64,000 bases of DNA, from assembly GCF_002127325.2 (NCBI RefSeq), contig NC_035443.2:119688462-119752461 (forward strand), in the 5' to 3' direction. This document shows positions 42,886 through 54,174 of this stretch, piece after piece. Made by a program: the position numbers and the translations under genes. Position 1 is the first letter of the stretch, and every line of letters begins with the position of its first letter. This DNA is from Helianthus annuus (taxonomy: Eukaryota > Streptophyta > Magnoliopsida > Asterales > Asteraceae). The notes under the pieces were generated by a model, which had not been told where the DNA came from, did not search any database, and saw only the letters and a program-made list of their open reading frames with translations.

Positions 42886-44195
42886 CTTTTCATTTTTACA
42901 AACTGTTTTTGTTTTTGCTCGTTGATTTCAAACTTTCTCGAAAAACGTGCCCATTTTTGTTTAAGAACCTTGTTTATTTCGGAATATTCACAGTAATGCT
43001 AAAATTTGGGCCATTTTGACTCCGAACTTCAACTTTCTTGCTTTGGGAGGATTCATTTAACTCAGATTTTCTTGAAATGTCTGACGCTTACCGAACTTAC
43101 CTGCAGAGAATCATACTGCGAACATTCGCCAAATTCTTTATATATTATTATTATTTTGTTACTAACCAGGGTACAAGAAAAACTGTCAGTATGTTTGTCC
43201 GCTTAAATCCATGCATCCTTCTTTCAACATACCTTCGGAGAGCGTGTTTTATCATGTTTTCGGTAATATTGACAAGTCTTCGATGGCCCCCACACAAGCT
43301 ATTGAAAATAGAATCATTACGCCCTCGTGAGTCCCACATCAGGACATACCCCCGCGATCAAGGTATGCACAAAGATTCCTCATAACGGGTGAGTATATTG
43401 GATTCATTCTCTTCAACGATAGAACGGAAATCAGGTCTGTACTTTCGTACAACAGAGATTCCAGGAACTATCGAGGGTTAAGATAGATAGTTCGGCGAAC
43501 AGGTCAGTACCACCGTACAGCAGAGTTGCCAAACTGATTTATCAAAGGATTTGGCCAAAGATGGCACTTATTATGGATTTTGGCCGAAAATGGCGCTTAT
43601 TAGAAAGGGTTTGGCCCTTTTTTTTTTGAAGGCACTTATTATTAAAAGAATATCATAGTGTCTAGGTCAGTACCACCGTACAGCAGAAGAGCAACTATGA
43701 TATCCTCCGAATGAGATACCAATATAAAGACCCGAAATCTCAGACTTTGGCAATCTGTCAACGCAAGATTCAAGACCATTAAGCCATATGCCGCAACGTG
43801 TTACCCACTGAGATGCGTAATGCCTGAGAAAAGCCAGAATTCTTGTGTAGACATTATGTTTTGCTCCCTAATAGCAGTTTACTCGTCGGTGTTGCTGAAT
43901 CTACCGACACGTCGTTGCTTGGTACCCTGATTTTATATTGTATTCTGTTCAAAGAAATGACAAAGTGTTAGCAATTTTCTATCACTTCCTCTAACAGGAG
44001 TCTGACATAAGCATCTGTTTCAAGGAGTTTCTGAATATCCCCCCTAAAATTTTTATTTTCGTGAGTCCATTTGCCCGAAAATAAAATTTTAACCAGAAAA
44101 TCTTTTTGGTGGGCGACGTCTTTCAATACTAGTTTTATTTTCAACAAGCAAAACTTTATTATATTAATAATTTTTTTTTATCATCAACACAAGAT
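42886..44195 (-). other. Spacer between pol and the 3' gene of element D
   Basis: Non-coding. Three versions of AGGTCAGTACCACCGTACAG occur near 43432, 43500 and 43665, and related GATTTGGCC units near 43550-43615. The sequence TAGGGGGGATATT (minus strand) at 44046-44034 duplicates the polypurine tract beside the LTR and lies 150 bp after the end of pol. Confidence 0.6.
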
Positions 44196-44851
44196 TCATT
44201 TCCAGTCAAGGAAATTAACCATTTCTAACCAGGTTACCAACTGGTTAAAACGAGTTTTGTCAAAAGCTTTCGTGAAGATGTCGGCCCGTTGCTGTGTTGT
44301 ATCCACTGGCACCACTTGAATGTATCCCTTTTCATAAGCATCTCGAATTGCGTGAATGCGAATTTCTATGTGCTTTGTTCTTGAGTGGTGCACGGGATTC
44401 TTCACAATTCCTAGACACGCTTCATTGTCGATGAATATAGGAGTCTTCATGATGTTGATTCCGTAATCCAGCAACTGATTTTGTATCCAAAGAACTTGTG
44501 AACAGCAACTGTATGCCACTGTGTATTCTGCTTGAGCGGTTGATGTGGATACTGTTGTTTGCTTCTTGCTTTGCCATGAAATCAACCGGTTTCCCAGAAA
44601 TTGACATCCTCCTGATACGGACCTGCGATCTACTTTGCAACCTGCATGATCACTGTCAGAATATGCAATTAAATCAAAATTACTATCTTTAGGATACCAA
44701 AGCCCTAGTTTCGGAGTTCATTTGAGATAGCGGAAGATGCGCTTTACTGCAATTTCATGGGATTCCTTGGGATTTGTTTGGAAACGAGCACAAAGACAAA
44801 CTGCCCACATGATGTCACGTCTGCTGGCTGTCAAGTACATCAAAGAACCGA
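44196..44851 (-). pseudogene. Element D RNase H domain, broken
   Basis: The frame 44585-44196 shows ISWQSKKQTTVSTSTAQAEY, IFIDNEACLGIVKNPVHHSR, TKHIEIRIHAIRDAYEKG and ADIFTKAFDKTRFNQLVTWL, the end of a copia RNase H. Between it and RT the sequence is readable (IGSLMYLTASRRDIMWAVCL, PKESHEIAVKRIFRYLK). It sits in a shifted frame after a one-base deletion near 44.87 kb and carries a TGA where Trp is expected. Confidence 0.85.
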
Positions 44852-45697
44852 TCATTGAGTGATAAAAGATTTGTTCACTGGCTTTCCCTGAGGATCTAGA
44901 GTGAGTTCTGTTTGCGAGGCGAATGGCGTGCTTGCAACTTTGCAGTCATTCATGTTGTACTTCGAGAGAATGTCTCGAATGTATTTAGCCTGATGAATAA
45001 GAATTCCGTCCTCCTTTTGCTTCACTTCTAATCCTAAGAAGAAATTCAGCTCTCCCATCATGCTCATTTCGAACTTTGCTTTCATGATCGTTTTGAATTC
45101 TCTGCACAGAGCCTCATTGGTTGACCCGAAGATAATGTCATCCATGTAGATTTGAACCAGCATAACATCTTCCCCTATCTTCTTGGTGAAGAGAGTCATG
45201 TCAATCGTTCCTCTGGTGTATCCACATTCCAGCAAGTATGTGGACAAAGTCTCGTACCATGCGCGTGGAGCTTGATGAAGACCATAGAGTGCTTTATCCA
45301 ATTTGAAGTAGCGACCTGGGAAGTGAGGATCTTCGAACCCTGGAGGCTGACATACGTAAACTTCCTCCTTGACCTTCCCGTACAGAAACGCACTTTTGAC
45401 ATCCATTTGAAAGACTTTGAAGTTTCTATAAGAGGCGTACGCTAGGAATATCCTGATTGCCTCCAATCGTGCGACTGGAGCAAAAACTTCTTCGTAATCA
45501 ATCCCTTCTTCTTGTCGAAAATCCTGTACTACCAATCGAGCCTTATTCTTGATAACCACCCCATGATCATCCATCTTGTTTCGAAAGACCCATTTAGTAC
45601 CAATTGGAAACTTTCCTTCAGGTAGATCTACAAGTTCCCACACTTTGAGCTTCCTGAATTGAGATAATTCTTCTTGCATTGCCTGAACCCAGCTCAA
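44852..45697 (-). pseudogene. Element D reverse transcriptase
   Basis: 281 codons of RT. Motifs in order are [82 protein letters not shown], catalytic [10 protein letters not shown] and [20 protein letters not shown]. The block follows directly, in the same frame, after a single TAA at 45736-45734 that ends the integrase part. That makes this a nonsense mutation rather than a domain border. The 3' end runs into the frameshift before RNase H. The motifs place it with SIRE-type copia. Confidence 0.9.
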
Positions 45698-45733
45698 GTT
45701 TTGAATAGCGTCTTCGATGTCACGTGGAACTGA

Positions 45734-48100
45734 TTATGATAGAAATGCTGCGAAGAGACCCTTGTTGATGCTTGCTGACTGTCCGCGAGTACGTACTCCT
45801 TCTTCTACAGCGCCGATGACATTTTCAAGAGGATGATTTCTATTTGTCTTGTATCCGGCATTTGTCAGAGATTCGATTTGCTGCGGAAGGTTGGTGAAGT
45901 GTTCGTCTACATAAATTACTGGTGGATCATCTTCTTGAGTTGGTTCATTCACATTCGCCTGTGAAGAAGAAGCACCATTGTCTTGGGTGTTCTCAGGCGA
46001 AGTGTCACCGTTTGTTTCATTTACAGCCATAATCGGATCAGCGGATGATGGAGATAAGCGGGTGGTAAAAGGAGTCAAACCAATGTCAGACGAATCAAAC
46101 AATGGTTCAACTTGAGTGTCTTCGACTGGGTCAGGGTCTGATACAATCTCCGGAATTTCAAAGTTATTGAAGATCACATTCACATCATAGAACCAGTCAG
46201 GAGTGCTGCCAGTGTTGGTGTAATTTCCTTCTTGAAAGTCCACGTAGTACGATTCAATCACCATCTTTGTTCGTTTGTTGTAAACACGGTAAGCCTTCTG
46301 TGTGGATGAATACCCCATAAAGTAGCAGATATCACCCACCGCTTCAAATTTGACGAGATTTTCTTGAGTGTTCAATAGAGTGCACGAACATCCGAATGGC
46401 CTGAAGAAATCTATAAGTGGCTTTCTTTTGAAGAGAAGCTCGTATGCTGTCTTTCCATGAGGTTTCACGATGAGTACCCTGTTCAGAACGTAGCATGCCA
46501 TATTAACTGCTTCAGCCCAGAAGATAATTGGAAGCTTGGAGTCCACCAGCATGGTTCTTGCAGCTTCAATCAGCGTTTTATTCTTGCGTTCAGCAACTCC
46601 ATTCTGTTGGGGAGTTCTGGCTGCACTGTATTGAAGATGAATTCCTTTTTCTGCACAGAATGATATGAAGGTCTGATTTTTGAATTCAGACCCGTTGTCG
46701 CTTCTTATAGACTTCACTTTCAGCTTGATCACGTTCTCTATCAGGGGAATGAATGGTTTTAACACTTCAGCTGTCTCGCTTTTTGCTTCAAGAAAATATA
46801 CCCATGAAAACCGAGAGTAATCATCTGTTACAACCAAACAATAAGAGCTTTTAGCAAGACTTTTAACACTGATAGGACCGAAAAGATCCATGTGCAACAA
46901 TTGAAGTGGTGCAGAAATCGTGTTCACTGCTTTGGACTTGTGAGGTTTCTTATGCTGCTTTCCCTGGGCGCATGCAATACATTTTTTAGAAAATGGAAAT
47001 TCTTTAATTGGAAGACCTCTAACTAAGTTCAATTTAGAGAGTTTATTCATATTTTTGAAGTTAACATGCCCCAGTCGTCTATGCCAAAGCAGTGACTCCG
47101 ATTCTGAAGCTTTAGAAATTAAGCATGTCAAGTTGTCATTTGTCTTGGCATTTTTCAGGTTGAGCACATATGTGTTGTTCTGTCTTGGAGCAGTGAGCAT
47201 GATCATTTCTGCAGGAACAACATAACCGGGCTTCAGGAACAAGCATTCCATGTCATTGAACAGCACCGAGATTCCTTTATCACACACTTGAGAAACGCTC
47301 ATGAGATTATAGCACAGCTCAGGAACATAGTTGACATTTTCCAGCGTGAGGGCTTCGGACACCACATCTCCTACTCCTATAATCTTTCCTCCCTTTTCGT
47401 CGCCAGCAAAAGACACGAAGTCACCATCAATAAAGCGGAAGTTTTTCAGTAGTTCCTTCAATCCAGTCATGTGTCTTGAACATCCGCTGTCTACATGCCA
47501 GATGTATTCCATGAGCATCCGAAGCCACTTCTGGAGTTTATTCAAGTCCTTGTCAGCCTTCTCCTTTGATGAGTCTGCTTTCATGGCTGTAGCTTGGACC
47601 TTATCTTTCCCTTTCTCAGATGTTTCTTCAGCAACAGACTTTTCTGCTTGGTCATCAGGCTTTACTGAAGAAAGAATGCTTTTCAGTCCCTTGTCAGCAT
47701 CATTGTCTCCAGTTGGAATTCCAGCTGTCTGCTTCTCAAACTTCCTTGCAGATGATTCACCTGAGATCTTGGCCATCAGGGCTTTGTTAACTTGCTCCTT
47801 TGCTTCAGTGATCTCTTCACTCCAATCATAGTCTTCAACAACTAAAGCCTTTGGCGTGCTGGGAGATGCATTGTTTTTGTTCTCTTCAACTGTGATTTGC
47901 TTAACAGCAGGAGTAGTTTCACTGTTTCCTTCTTTCAACTGAGGACAATTGCGCTTGAAGTGTCCTAGATTCTTGCAGTTGTAGCACCTCAGCTTAGATT
48001 TGTCAAAGCCAGCTTTTCCAAGACCCAAACGCTTGCCTGTCTTGTCTTGAAATTTCTTTAACCTCAAGGTGATCATGGCCATTTGCCATTTCAGATCCAT
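45734..48100 (-). pseudogene. Element D zinc knuckle, protease and integrase
   Basis: 788 codons. Zinc knuckle CYNCKNLGHFKRNC (C-x2-C-x4-H-x4-C) lies near residue 40. Protease active site WHVDSGCSRHM lies near residue 203. Integrase zinc-binding HRRLGH...CIACAQGKQH follows, with catalytic Asp in LLHMDLFG, Asp in SIRSDNGSEF and Glu in NGVAERKN, then the C-terminal GCSCTLLNTQENL region. A Glu/Asp-rich linker to RT contains PSSADPIMAVNETNGD. The frame directly continues gag, separated only by TAA at 48103-48101. The start methionine listed is simply the first after that stop. Confidence 0.9.
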
Positions 48101-49108
48101 TTATTCCATATCATCTGGATCAACCTGATACGTGTCTTCAGCAGTGAACATCTCCTTTTTCAGTTCCCCAGACATTAGGGCTTCGTAGTTGCTCAGAAAT
48201 GTGTTGAAGAGTGCCACATTTTCAGTGGATACTTTCAACGCTTGAGTGTCAACAGTGATGGTCTTCTCAACAAGTTGTGGGGCTTTCGATGCGCTTGCGG
48301 AAGCGTTTGCATAAATTAGGTCAGAGGCTTGTGGAGTGATGCCCCCTGAAGCAAGAAATGCCACATTCTTCAATCCAGCTGAAGGTTGAGTTGCCTTAGG
48401 TTGATATCCAGCAGTGTTCATTTCTCTCTTGTTAACATCCATTTCAAAGGCTCTTAGGGTGTTAATCAGATCTGACAGAGTGACAGGATTAGGATTGTTG
48501 AGGAAATCCTTCTTAATCATCATGCATTGCAGGCTCCATTCCTTGGGAAGTGAATCAAGCAGCTTCTTTATTGCAGCACGATTGGTAACAGGATTTCCTG
48601 CCTTCTTCATTTTGGTCATCATGTTCAGGAAGCGGCTAATGTGATCAGACAAACTTTCTCCACGGACTCCGCAAAACATGTCGTATTGCTTCTGCACCAT
48701 ATCTCTCTTGCTTTCGATCAGTTCTTCATTTCCTTCATAGTACTCGATCAATGCATTCCAGAGTGCATTTGCAGTTCGGTGTTCTTCAAACATGTTGCAA
48801 TCGTTGGTTGATAGAGCCATGGTTAGAGCAGCGTGTGCGCGACCATCACGTTGAATGAGAGCCTTGTCTTCGTCAGTGAAGGTAGTAGCATCATTGTTAG
48901 CAACTACTGCATCTCCTCTAACTACCGTTGGAATGTGAGGTCCAGCGGTAACAGAGAGCCATAGGTTGTAGTCCGTGTACTCGAAGAACGATTGAATGCG
49001 AGTTTTCCAAGTGCTAAAGTCTTCCGCCCCTTTCAACTTTGGCGGGCGGGTGGTGGTTCCAGTTTCGAGTTCCGCTTGAGCAATTGGACTTAGTTGATTC
49101 AGCGACAT
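48101..49108 (-). CDS. Element D Gag (capsid part)
   Basis: 335 codons beginning MSLNQLSPIAQAELETGTTT. A copia-type Gag core covers about residues 25-230 (STWKTRIQSFFEYTDYNLWL, DMVQKQYDMFCGVRGESLSD, LLDSLPKEWSLQCMMIKK, LSDLINTLRAFEMDVNKREM). Gag assembles the particle in which reverse transcription occurs. The protein stops at DPDDME before the zinc knuckle, which lies in the same frame just downstream. Either a nonsense mutation or a readthrough stop separates them. Its ATG follows a 718-nt leader, and the upstream context AAGGAAAG fits a plant start. Confidence 0.88.
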   Translation of the reverse strand: MSLNQLSPIAQAELETGTTTRPPKLKGAEDFSTWKTRIQSFFEYTDYNLWLSVTAGPHIPTVVRGDAVVANNDATTFTDEDKALIQRDGRAHAALTMALSTNDCNMFEEHRTANALWNALIEYYEGNEELIESKRDMVQKQYDMFCGVRGESLSDHISRFLNMMTKMKKAGNPVTNRAAIKKLLDSLPKEWSLQCMMIKKDFLNNPNPVTLSDLINTLRAFEMDVNKREMNTAGYQPKATQPSAGLKNVAFLASGGITPQASDLIYANASASASKAPQLVEKTITVDTQALKVSTENVALFNTFLSNYEALMSGELKKEMFTAEDTYQVDPDDME

Positions 49109-49826
49109 CTTTCCTTGTTTTAGACAAACGTGAGCTGAACAGACCTTAAATTCGCTGACAGGAACTATAATTTCGCCAATGAACGATGTTGATTGAGGAC
49201 CTTCGCTAGCTATTCCGCTGTCTTCGCTGGGGAGTTATGTAAGCCTGCACGAGCGATCACTTATCTTCGCTGACAAATCAAAACACAAACAGGGGTTAGG
49301 TTAATTTCACCGGTAACCGTGATAAGAACGCTGTGGTTCGCTATCACGGCTCTCGAAGTCACCTTCGATAAATTCGCTCAAGGAACAAATGACACTATTT
49401 CGCTGATGATCAACAATTTCGCTCGAACAATGGTCGGCGAAGTTGATGATTATGCGATAAAACACTCAACGATTTGAATTAATTCGCTATATTCAACGCT
49501 GAGTTCGCTGTCTTCAACAGATAATTTCGCTATATTCAAAAATTGTTCGCTGGCTTCAAGTTAAATTCGCTGGACAGAGGGTTTAACACGAACTAAAACC
49601 CTCTAATCACTCAAAAACAGCCCAAAAACCATGTTTTGATGCACCAAAATGTCCAAAATAACTCCCTAATCAAGTATTAACAACAACCTATCGATTAAAC
49701 ACACCAAATCAATCCATTTTAAGCCCAAAAATTTGAAAAACCTTGAAACTTTGAAAAACCTTCAAAACAATGAAAAATCTCAACAAGAACACAACAACCA
49801 AGAGCACAAAGGCTCTGATACCAAAT
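49109..49826 (-). other. Leader of element D with primer site and TTCGCT array
   Basis: The primer binding site TGGTATCAGAGC (minus strand, 49823-49812) is three bases from the right LTR and matches initiator tRNA-Met. Between 49140 and 49600 there are about thirteen TTCGCT words on the plus strand (AGCGAA on the coding strand). The same word fills the intron of the 3' gene. Confidence 0.85.
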
Positions 49827-50287
49827 TGTAGATCCCAAAACGTATCCGGATCACAGTGGTTGGTTGTTTTAGTCCAAAACACCTATTGATTAAGTGCTTG
49901 AACTTATGAAAAGTCAAGAAAGATCAAGAATGAAGATGAAGCTAATGGATTGATGAATACAACTAGTGTTGTATTGAATCCAAACAATAAGATATAGCAA
50001 TGAACAACCTTGGATATCAGATTTAAGCACACAATATGGATATGAATGTAAACAACACTTGATTCAACCAAGAGCCAAAAGCTTGGCTAGGTTACAATGC
50101 TTGTGGTATTTATAGTAGACTCCTGACTTGCCAGCAAATTTATAAATTTGCTGGAATCTTAACTACACCAAGTCAGGATCACAACTTCTAGACAATTACA
50201 AAATAAGCCCCTAAACATTCAAAATACATACAAACTACTATCTAAACTAATCCAGCACAAGTACCAACGATCTCATAAGCTCTAACA
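49827..50287 (-). repeat. 5' LTR of element D (right copy)
   Basis: 461 bp, with palindrome at 50131-50154 and TATA box at 50115-50107 (minus strand). It is followed by target duplication CCCCC, which is part of element C integrase. Confidence 0.95.
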
Positions 50288-52342
50288 CCCCCACACTTTC
50301 AAGTATTTGTATGAAGGTTTCTTCCTTTTCCATAACTCATATGGAGTTTCGTCTCTCTTTTTGAGTGGTATCTTGTTCAAAAGATAATTAGTCGAGAGAA
50401 TGGCTTCCCCCCACATTTCCTGGCTCACCCCAGAACTTATCAACATGGCGTTCATCATTTCTTTCAATGTGCGGTTCTTTCGTTCCGCCACGCCATTTGA
50501 TTGTGGAGAATAAGGAGGTGTACACTCATGTATAATGCCACTTTTTGCGCATAAATCGGCAAAAGGTGCAACATATTCGCCTCCTCGATCGCTTCGCAAA
50601 GCTTTTATCTTCTTTTGAAGTTGATTCTCAACTTCATTTTTATACAAGATAAATTTACTTATTGCTTCATCTTTACTCTTTAGTAAATATACGTAGCAAT
50701 ATTTAGTACTATCATCAATAAACGTGATGAAGTACTTATTTCCACCTCTTGTGGGTACCGCTTTTAAATCACAAATATCAGTGTGAATTAAATCAAGGGG
50801 TTCGGTTATTCGTTCAACCAATTTCGATGATGTTCTTGTAAGTTTGGATTCAACGCATGTTTCACATATATAGTGTGAATCAATATGGAATGTTGGTATA
50901 CAATTTAAATTGATTAAACGGCGTATTGAATTAAAATTGACGTGACCTAATCTACCATGCCATTTATTCGAATCAGAAAACTCAAGCATGTAAGTAGAAG
51001 TAGTAGCAATTTTATTCATGTTCTTGACAGCCATTACATTCAATTTGAACATACCATTTTGGGCATAGCCCTTGCCTACATACATTCCTCGTTTAGTTAG
51101 TACAAATTGATCGCTCTCAAAAACTAAACAAAATCCAAACTTATTAAGCAACCATCCCGAGACTAGATTCTTGCGCAAGTCCGGGACATACAACACGTTG
51201 CTTAGAGTGAGCTCCTTCCCCGAAGTCCACTTCAAGATCACCGTTCCTTCACCCATGATGTCAGCGGTGGCTGCATTTCCCATATACAGCTTCTCTTCTC
51301 CAGAAAGCGCCTTGAAGGTGGTAAAGAGGGTTTTGTCTGCGCAAACGTGACGGGTCGCGCCCGTATCAACCCACCATCCTTTTGGAGTGTTGGTCACCGT
51401 ATTGACCTCATCCATCATTGCGCTTTTGTCGGAAATCATTGCCACCAAAGGCATTCCGTCTTCATCCACCAGGTGCGCACGCTCACGCTTTGGTTTCTTG
51501 CATTGGTTAGCCCGATGCCCTGGCTCGTCACAGTTGTAACAAGTCCCTTGGAACGTTTGAGGTTTCTTTTTCACAACCCCTTTCTTCGGTCCAAGGTTGC
51601 TAGCCTTTGCTTTCCCTTTGTCCTTCTTCCCCTTGCCCTTCGCGCCCTTAGAGGATTGCCCATGCTCAACCAAATTTGCGCTAGCACTAGTCTGCGCAAG
51701 GCTGCCTTTTAGGGCAATTCTATTGTCCTCTTCAATCCGAAGACGAACAATAAGATCCTCTATAGTCATCTCCTTTCGTTTGTGTTTAAGATAATTCTTA
51801 AAATCAACCCAACTAGGAGGTAACTTTTCAATCATCGCTGCCACTTGGAATGTCTCGCTAAGTGTCATGCCTTCCGCAGAGATGTCATGTAGTATAATTT
51901 GGAATTCTTGGACTTGATTCATAACTGTTTTAGAATCAACCATTTTGAAATCCAAAAAACGGGCTACCACAAATTTCTTTGTGCCAGCATCCTCCGTTTT
52001 GTACTTTTTGTCCAAGGCATCCCAAAGATCTTTGGAAGTCTTGACATTGTAGTACACGTTATACAATGCATCCGAAAGCCCGTTTAACACATAGCCTCGA
52101 CAAATGAAATCCGAGTGCTTCCAAGCCTTTACCGCGCTCAGAGACTGAGCGCTGGTCTCCCCTTCCGCAGGTTGGGGAGCGGATGCAGTTAAGAACCTCG
52201 CAAGGTTCATGGTGGTCAGGTAGAAGAACATCTTCTGCTGCCACCGCTTGAAGTGTAGACCCGAGAACTTCTCGGGTCGTTCAGCGTGACTAGCCACTGT
52301 GGACGCTCCCACAATGGTGGCGTTGAAAGGGGTTCCCATCAC
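50288..52342 (-). pseudogene. Element C gag, protease and integrase, proximal part
   Basis: 685 open codons from ATG 52342. Gag (HAERPEKFSGLHFKRWQQKM, UBN2-like core) leads to the basic linker KGAKGKGKKDKGKAKAS and zinc knuckle CYNCDEPGHRANQC. Protease shows WWVDTGATRHV. Integrase has HGRLGH...CETCVESK, Asp in LIHTDICD, Asp in LRSDRGGEY and Glu in NGVAERKN. The frame is cut at KYLKVWG by the target site of element D and resumes without shift at 38722. No internal stop exists in either piece, so element C could have been coding-competent (1,338 codons) when D landed. Confidence 0.93.
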
Positions 52343-52774
52343 AACATTTGTGGTGTTGTTAACGTTGACATTTTCGTTCGATATGCTGAAAAAATTAAAA
52401 TTTTAAAGTTTAGTCAAAAAGTTCTGATTTACGCAAAAACCAGAAGTAAATTATCAAATTTTAATTTTTACCACAAATTTACTGTTTAGGCTTCTAAGTC
52501 CAACTTTGAAGACCAAAAACAGAAAATTTTTAATAATTAGAACTTACTGATTGGCTTCTAAGTCCAACTTTGAAGACCAAATCAGAAAGTTTTAGCAAAT
52601 TTTTAGGACAATTCTGAAGTAATCAAAATTGTTTTCAACCAAAGTCGCCCCTTTGAAGAAGAAAACAAAAAAAATCTGTTTTTAAAACACAAACTGAGTG
52701 AAAACAAAACTGGTTTGAATCACAAACAGAATGGTTTTGATTACACGAACGGTTTTAAAAATTTGTTTTAAGAT
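52343..52774 (-). other. Leader of element C
   Basis: Non-coding. A direct repeat of GGCTTCTAAGTCCAACTTTG plus AAGACCAAA occurs at about 52489 and 52553. No TGGTATCAGAGC site is seen at the LTR border, so the priming tRNA is unknown. Confidence 0.6.
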
Positions 52775-54174
52775 TGTAGGAACTGTTCGCGTAATAATAA
52801 ATAAAATAAACAAATTTTGATTAACTGATTACAATACAGAAATTAGAAAGCTAACAACTATTACAATTACAACTGAAATAAAAGACAATACAAGAAGGGG
52901 GTAGAAACAGAGGGGCTGAGTCACGTGTACACACGCTTCCCTTAAAACAAATTCCAAGTCTCCCAAGAGTACTCGTTTTGTTTCCCAGGGTACAACAGCC
53001 GGAGCAGTAGTACTGTCGGAGTTCGCCTACAACCCGAAGGTTACCTTGAAACTTGCTAGAGAAAGATCAGGAAGCTGATGAGAGAAAGTGGTATTGCTGT
53101 TGTGTTGCTGGGTTTTCGTGGTATCCTCTACAGCAAGGTATGGAGCTGTATATATACAGCTCCCGGTTTGAAACAGCCAAAAACGAATTAAATGAGAGGT
53201 TTAAATTTCATTAAACGTCTTCAATGCAATTTAATACGTCATTTAATTCTCAGTCAAAGCTTACTAACTCGTCAGTTACGAAGCTGGACTGAAACTGCAC
53301 TGGCATTCAATGCTGGAAGCTTCTGCGCGCGCGCGCGCAAGTCACCCTGGTGCGCGCGCGCCCAGGTCTGCATGCCCATGCGCGGTGCGTCCTCTTGGCT
53401 CACTGCCATGCGCGCATGCGCCACGTCACCATGCGCGGTGCGTCCTCTTGGCTCAAGTCCATGCGCGCGTGCGCCACGTCACCTGTGAGCCTATACGAGC
53501 GCGCCACACAGTCGCGCCGTATTGGCTCACTTTGGTGCGCCGCGCACGACACAGCAGGACCCATGCACCATGCGCGCACCGCGCGCATCCGTGCCATGTG
53601 AACTCGTGCGCGCATGCGCATGACTGCCACGTCATGCGCCGCATCACCCACCACTTGGTCCTTGCAACCCTTGTGCTCCACCATGCGCGCGCGGTCAAAA
53701 ATACAAAGGCGGCTCTCAAGCGGGCGAAGTGCAAAGTGCGTCATCAAAGCGCCACATTGCGCCTCATCGCCCACGCGACGCGCGCGAGCGTGTGCGAGTG
53801 CGAGTTAGGGTGCTCCGCACCCTTCGCGAAGACACTAGTGTGTGCTTCCATGAAACAATAAGGATGGAGAGTTCCACCTTAAATACCCATTTAAGTTCCA
53901 TCTCTCCTCCTATGTGGGACAAGGTGCTACTTTCCTTTTAGTTTCAGCATCGAATGTTCCAAACACCCAACTTTGAGCATCGATATCTCATTCATCTTAG
54001 CTCCGTTTTGGACGTGGTTTAGTTCGTTGCGAAGCTCTTCCAACGTAGAACACAAACCCACAAATAAATATATAAAACCTGCTCATTTTATTATATTTAT
54101 TTCTAGTCCAAAATAGGAAAAAAAATCATTTTCCTATATTTGTGAAAAATGCTATTTTCACCTATTTTCCAACA
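52775..54174 (-). repeat. 5' LTR of element C (right copy)
   Basis: 1,400 bp, with the TATA-containing 22-bp palindrome at 53142-53163 and the CpG-rich block at about 53320-53800. It keeps a ~55-bp segment (GGCGAAGTGCAAAGTGCGTC and onward) that the left copy lacks. Confidence 0.93.

Larger units (their letters stand above)
38728..50287 (-). mobile_element. LTR retrotransposon D (SIRE-like copia) with an extra 3' gene
   Basis: 461-bp LTRs (38728-39188 and 49827-50287) differ at only two positions (0.4%) and are flanked by CCCCC on both sides (38723-38727 and 50288-50292). The minus strand codes. Right LTR, primer site TGGTATCAGAGC, leader, gag, pol, long spacer, extra gene, polypurine tract AGGGGGGATAT and left LTR follow in order. 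RT motifs ([33 protein letters not shown]) are those of SIRE-type copia elements. At 11.56 kb it is large for copia because of the 3' gene and its regulatory region. Several stops and frameshifts are present despite the very young LTRs. Confidence 0.94.
34830..54174 (-). mobile_element. LTR retrotransposon C (Ty1/copia), host of the nested element D
   Basis: Long LTRs at 34830-36165 and 52775-54174 (TG...CA on the plus strand) are flanked by CTATC and CTACC, a 5-bp duplication with one change. The coding strand is minus, so the right LTR is 5'. The polypurine tract GTGGGGGAT abuts the left (3') LTR and occurs again 40 bases further in. A standard tRNA-Met primer site is not evident next to the right LTR. 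LTRs differ at roughly 1.4% by my count, plus a ~60-bp length difference. The only coding break is the insertion of element D in integrase. Confidence 0.92.
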
